DNA of 64,000 bases from UBA2241 sp963777895 (GTDB lineage Bacteria > Actinomycetota > Thermoleophilia > UBA2241), in contig CAVZSF010000005.1 in the NCBI GenBank assembly GCA_963777895.1, positions 372,001-436,000 of the forward strand, in the 5' to 3' direction. Shown piece by piece: positions 61,983 through 64,000 of the stretch. A program made the translations under genes and the position numbers. Position 1 is the stretch's first letter. Every line of letters begins with the position of its first letter. The notes under the pieces were generated by a model. The model was not told the DNA's origin. It was given only the letters and a program-made list of their open reading frames with translations, and ran no database searches.

Positions 61983-62269
61983 GGTGCTGCCTCCGTAGGA
62001 TCGCTGTCCGCTTCCGCCACGCGACAGGCTCGCAGGCGGCTTCTTCGCCGGTCCCCCTGGCACCCGGCTGTGAAGTGGTGCGCATAATAACACGCAGTTC
62101 AAGCAATAATGGCTGCATCTCCTTGCAGTGGGTTGCGGACGGCCCGCCTCGGGGGCCCGTGACCGATGGGTCGCGGGACGCCCGCGCTTCCCAACGGGAG
62201 TACTGATGGCATAGCAGGGAGAGGCTCGCGCGTGAGACCGTGCGGTGAAGCTGGAGGAGGAAGGCAGGC

Positions 62270-63733
62270 ATGAGCATCTCGACTGTCCCGGGAGCGCGCA
62301 AGCGCGCCCTGAAGGTCCGCCTCGTGGAGCCGGCGCCGCCTTCCGTCAACGTCCTCTCGTACGGGGCCTACCCGCGACTTGGACTGCCGATGATCGGCGC
62401 CGCGCTCAAGCAGGCCGGCCACGACGTCGTCATCTACTGCGGCCAGGTGGCGCCGATCGACCATGCCGACGTCGCGTCGGCCGATGTCGTCGGCATCTCG
62501 ACGACCACCTCCACCGCGGTGGAGGCCTATCGGCTGGCCGACGAGCTCCGTTCCTCCGGCATACCCGTGGTCATCGGCGGCCCTCATCCCACGTTCGTGC
62601 CGGAGGACGCCCTCGCCCATGCCGACTTCGTCGCGCGCGGCGAGGGCGGGGAAGGGCTCATGGTCGAGCTGTGCGACGCGCTCGGCGGCGGGCGCGAGCT
62701 GGAGAGCATCCGGGGGCTGTCGTTCTGGCGCGACCAGGAGCCCGTCCACAACGAGCTTCGGGAACGCTGCCGCGATCTTGACTCGCTCCCGCTGCCGGAC
62801 CTGTCGCTGATCGCCGGGTCGGACCGCATCAGGGAGACGCCCATCATCACGAGTCTCGGCTGCCCGTTCGCCTGCACCTTCTGCACGGTCAGCATGATGT
62901 TCGGGCGGGCCTACCGGGCGCGCAGCCCCGAAAGCGTGGTCGCCGAGTTGGCGGCGAGGCGGCCGAAGAGCGTCTTCTTCTACGACGACAACTTCGCGGC
63001 CGACAAACGGCGCGTGAAAACGTTGCTCCGGCTGATGATCGACAACGACCTGACGATGCCGTGGATGGCCCAGGTGCGGGTCGACGTGGCGCGCGACGAG
63101 GAGCTCCTCACGCTGATGCGCCGCTCGGGCTGTCGCCGTCTCTGCCTCGGCTTGGAGTCGGTCGACCAGGCCACGCTGGACGGCTACGCGAAGTCGCAGA
63201 CCGTCGAAGGCATCCAGGACGCCGTCCGCGCCCTGCACGCCCACGGCATCAGGTGCCATGGCATGTTCGTCCTGGGCGCCGATACCGACACGGTGCAGAC
63301 GATGCGCGATACGGTCGACTTCGCGAAGCGACACGACCTCGAGACCATCATGCTCAATGTCCTTACTCCTGCCCTGGGCACCCGCCAGTACGAATCCATG
63401 GACGCCGGCGAGCGCATCTTCGAGAAACGCTGGCAGTTCTACGACGGCCAGCACGTCGTGTACACGCCGAGCCAAATGACCCCGTCCGAGTTGCAGAGGA
63501 GCTTCGTGGACGGCTACAGGCGCTTCTACTCCTTGCGCCGCGGGTTGGGATACCTCATGCGCCTTCGCTTCGGTGATCTCGCCGCGCATCTGTGGGGATG
63601 GTGGTTCATCCGCCGCTGGCAGCGAGAACCGGTCAATCGCCAGTACATCAAGGTCCTTGACGCCTTCGGCGAGCGCGCCGCGCCTGTCGGGAGCGAGCGC
63701 GCCGGCTCGCCGGCACTGCGATCCTCCCCGTAA
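62270..63733 (+). CDS. B12-binding-domain radical SAM protein
   Basis: 487 residues from ATG 62270, with GGAGGAAGG upstream. The N-terminal cobalamin-binding fold has YPRLGLPMIGAALKQAGHDV, ADVVGISTTTSTAVEAYRLA and IPVVIGGPHPTFVPEDALAH. The radical SAM domain carries the 4Fe-4S motif in SLGCPFACTFCTVSMMFG (C-x3-C-x2-C, about residue 200), then SVFFYDDNFAADKRRVKTLL, CRRLCLGLESVDQATLDGYA and GMFVLGADTDTVQTMRDTV. The C-terminal part (YESMDAGERIFEKRWQFYDG) resembles DUF4070. Members methylate or rearrange lipids and cofactors, including hopanoids. The substrate is unknown. Confidence 0.88.
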   Translation: MSISTVPGARKRALKVRLVEPAPPSVNVLSYGAYPRLGLPMIGAALKQAGHDVVIYCGQVAPIDHADVASADVVGISTTTSTAVEAYRLADELRSSGIPVVIGGPHPTFVPEDALAHADFVARGEGGEGLMVELCDALGGGRELESIRGLSFWRDQEPVHNELRERCRDLDSLPLPDLSLIAGSDRIRETPIITSLGCPFACTFCTVSMMFGRAYRARSPESVVAELAARRPKSVFFYDDNFAADKRRVKTLLRLMIDNDLTMPWMAQVRVDVARDEELLTLMRRSGCRRLCLGLESVDQATLDGYAKSQTVEGIQDAVRALHAHGIRCHGMFVLGADTDTVQTMRDTVDFAKRHDLETIMLNVLTPALGTRQYESMDAGERIFEKRWQFYDGQHVVYTPSQMTPSELQRSFVDGYRRFYSLRRGLGYLMRLRFGDLAAHLWGWWFIRRWQREPVNRQYIKVLDAFGERAAPVGSERAGSPALRSSP

Positions 63734-63860
63734 CGATCCCACCTTCACTCTCGCGTCGAGTGGCGCACGAGGACGGCACCGCACCGGGGCACCCTCGATG
63801 ACAAGGCACTCGATCTGGAGAGAGCGCGATGAAGACGGTGAGGCAGGCCATACCGAAAAG

Positions 63861-63890
63861 CCGGTGAACGGTCGCCTGAGGGTTCACCGG
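63861..63890 (+). terminator. 9-bp hairpin after the radical SAM gene
   Basis: CCGGTGAAC (63861-63869) pairs with GTTCACCGG (63882-63890) around a 12-nt loop, about 130 nt after the radical SAM stop. It may end that transcript or form part of the leader of the gene beyond the right edge. Confidence 0.4.
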
Positions 63891-64000
63891 ATGACAGTCT
63901 CAACTTCCAGTTTGTTGTCACTCGTGTGATAAGTATCGTTTAGCAGGGGAAGAAGGTTCCGGTGAAATCCACGATGGCGACATGGAGGTCGGCTATGCCT
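63891..64000 (+). promoter_or_regulatory. AT-richer leader at the right edge, possible start of a riboswitch-like aptamer
   Basis: The last 110 bases are unusually AT-rich for this window (ttgttgtcactcgtgtgata, agtatcgttt), suiting a promoter. They run into ggggaagaaggttccggtga and aatcc, which recalls the GGGAA ... CCGGTG-A-AATCC core of cobalamin riboswitches. The rest lies outside the window, so this is tentative. Confidence 0.25.

Noticed and set aside
60673..62349. 558-residue open frame across the livJ region
   Set aside because: Arg/His/Gly-rich shadow of the binding-protein gene, no recognisable fold.
62099..63784. 561-residue frame antisense to the radical SAM gene
   Set aside because: The sense frame carries C-x3-C-x2-C and B12-binding motifs; the antisense frame has only compositional bias.

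Overview
The window is a high-GC bacterial chromosome segment with many GTG starts, 4-nt ATGA/GTGA gene overlaps and strong Shine-Dalgarno sites. The gene mix (F420-type oxidoreductase, OmpR-type two-component pair, MalEFGK-like sugar import, LivJHMGF with paaK, GtrA/GT39/GH99-like surface genes) fits an actinobacterium, possibly of a deep class such as Thermoleophilia; that placement is inference. I see no rRNA, tRNA, CRISPR array, transposase or integrase.

Layout. 0-3 kb: end of a nucleotidyltransferase-like protein, a Met/Trp/Gly-rich secreted protein, an ECF sigma factor with a broken membrane extension, and a His/Thr-rich secreted protein. 3-5 kb (minus strand): an ornithine cyclodeaminase-like enzyme, a small thioredoxin-fold protein with two in-frame UGA codons exactly at the two Cys positions of its family (a likely double selenoprotein, each UGA followed by a SECIS-like hairpin), and a methyltransferase. 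5-11.4 kb: PD-(D/E)XK-like protein, M19 dipeptidase, HD protein, double GNAT, MBL protein, secreted purple-acid-phosphatase-like enzyme. 11.6-15.9 kb: a potADBC-type polyamine ABC operon broken by many single-base frame changes. 16.2-23.6 kb: secreted proteins (14-repeat FG-GAP protein, trypsin-like protease with an apparent ACG start, PHP/cadherin-like protein). 23.8-29.2 kb: M42 peptidase, alternative-oxidase-like diiron protein, CocE-type hydrolase, MarR, F420-type reductase.

29.4-39.2 kb is a carbohydrate locus: GH4 glycosidase, PfkB kinase, NagB-like deaminase and a GntR/UTRA regulator face a sugar ABC transporter (binding protein, two permeases, MsmX/UgpC-type ATPase), an aldo/keto reductase and a VOC protein. 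Together these would import an (amino)sugar or its glycoside, phosphorylate it, and cleave or deaminate it. 39.6-46.9 kb holds five genes, all joined by 4-nt overlaps: GtrA fused to an HPr-kinase-like P-loop domain, GT39 glycosyltransferase, PLC-type phosphoesterase, an unknown membrane-anchored protein, and a GH99-like protein. It looks like an undescribed cell-surface glycan module. An 11-bp-period direct repeat upstream of it recurs upstream of the response regulator at 50.2 kb.

47.6-52.3 kb: membrane redox genes (ferric-reductase-like b-type cytochrome, ApbE flavin transferase, two membrane-anchored proteins) divergent from a response regulator/histidine kinase pair. 52.3-55.9 kb: remnant of a cation-efflux C-domain, transaldolase-like gene, two-gene ABC exporter. 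56-62 kb: livJHMGF-paaK, probably aromatic or branched-chain acid uptake linked to CoA activation. 62.3-63.7 kb: a B12-binding radical SAM enzyme; the right edge is AT-richer regulatory DNA.

A recurring oddity is single-base frame changes inside genes whose conserved motifs survive on both sides of each break. Because the motifs are intact, consensus indels are at least as likely as true gene decay; both readings are kept open below.
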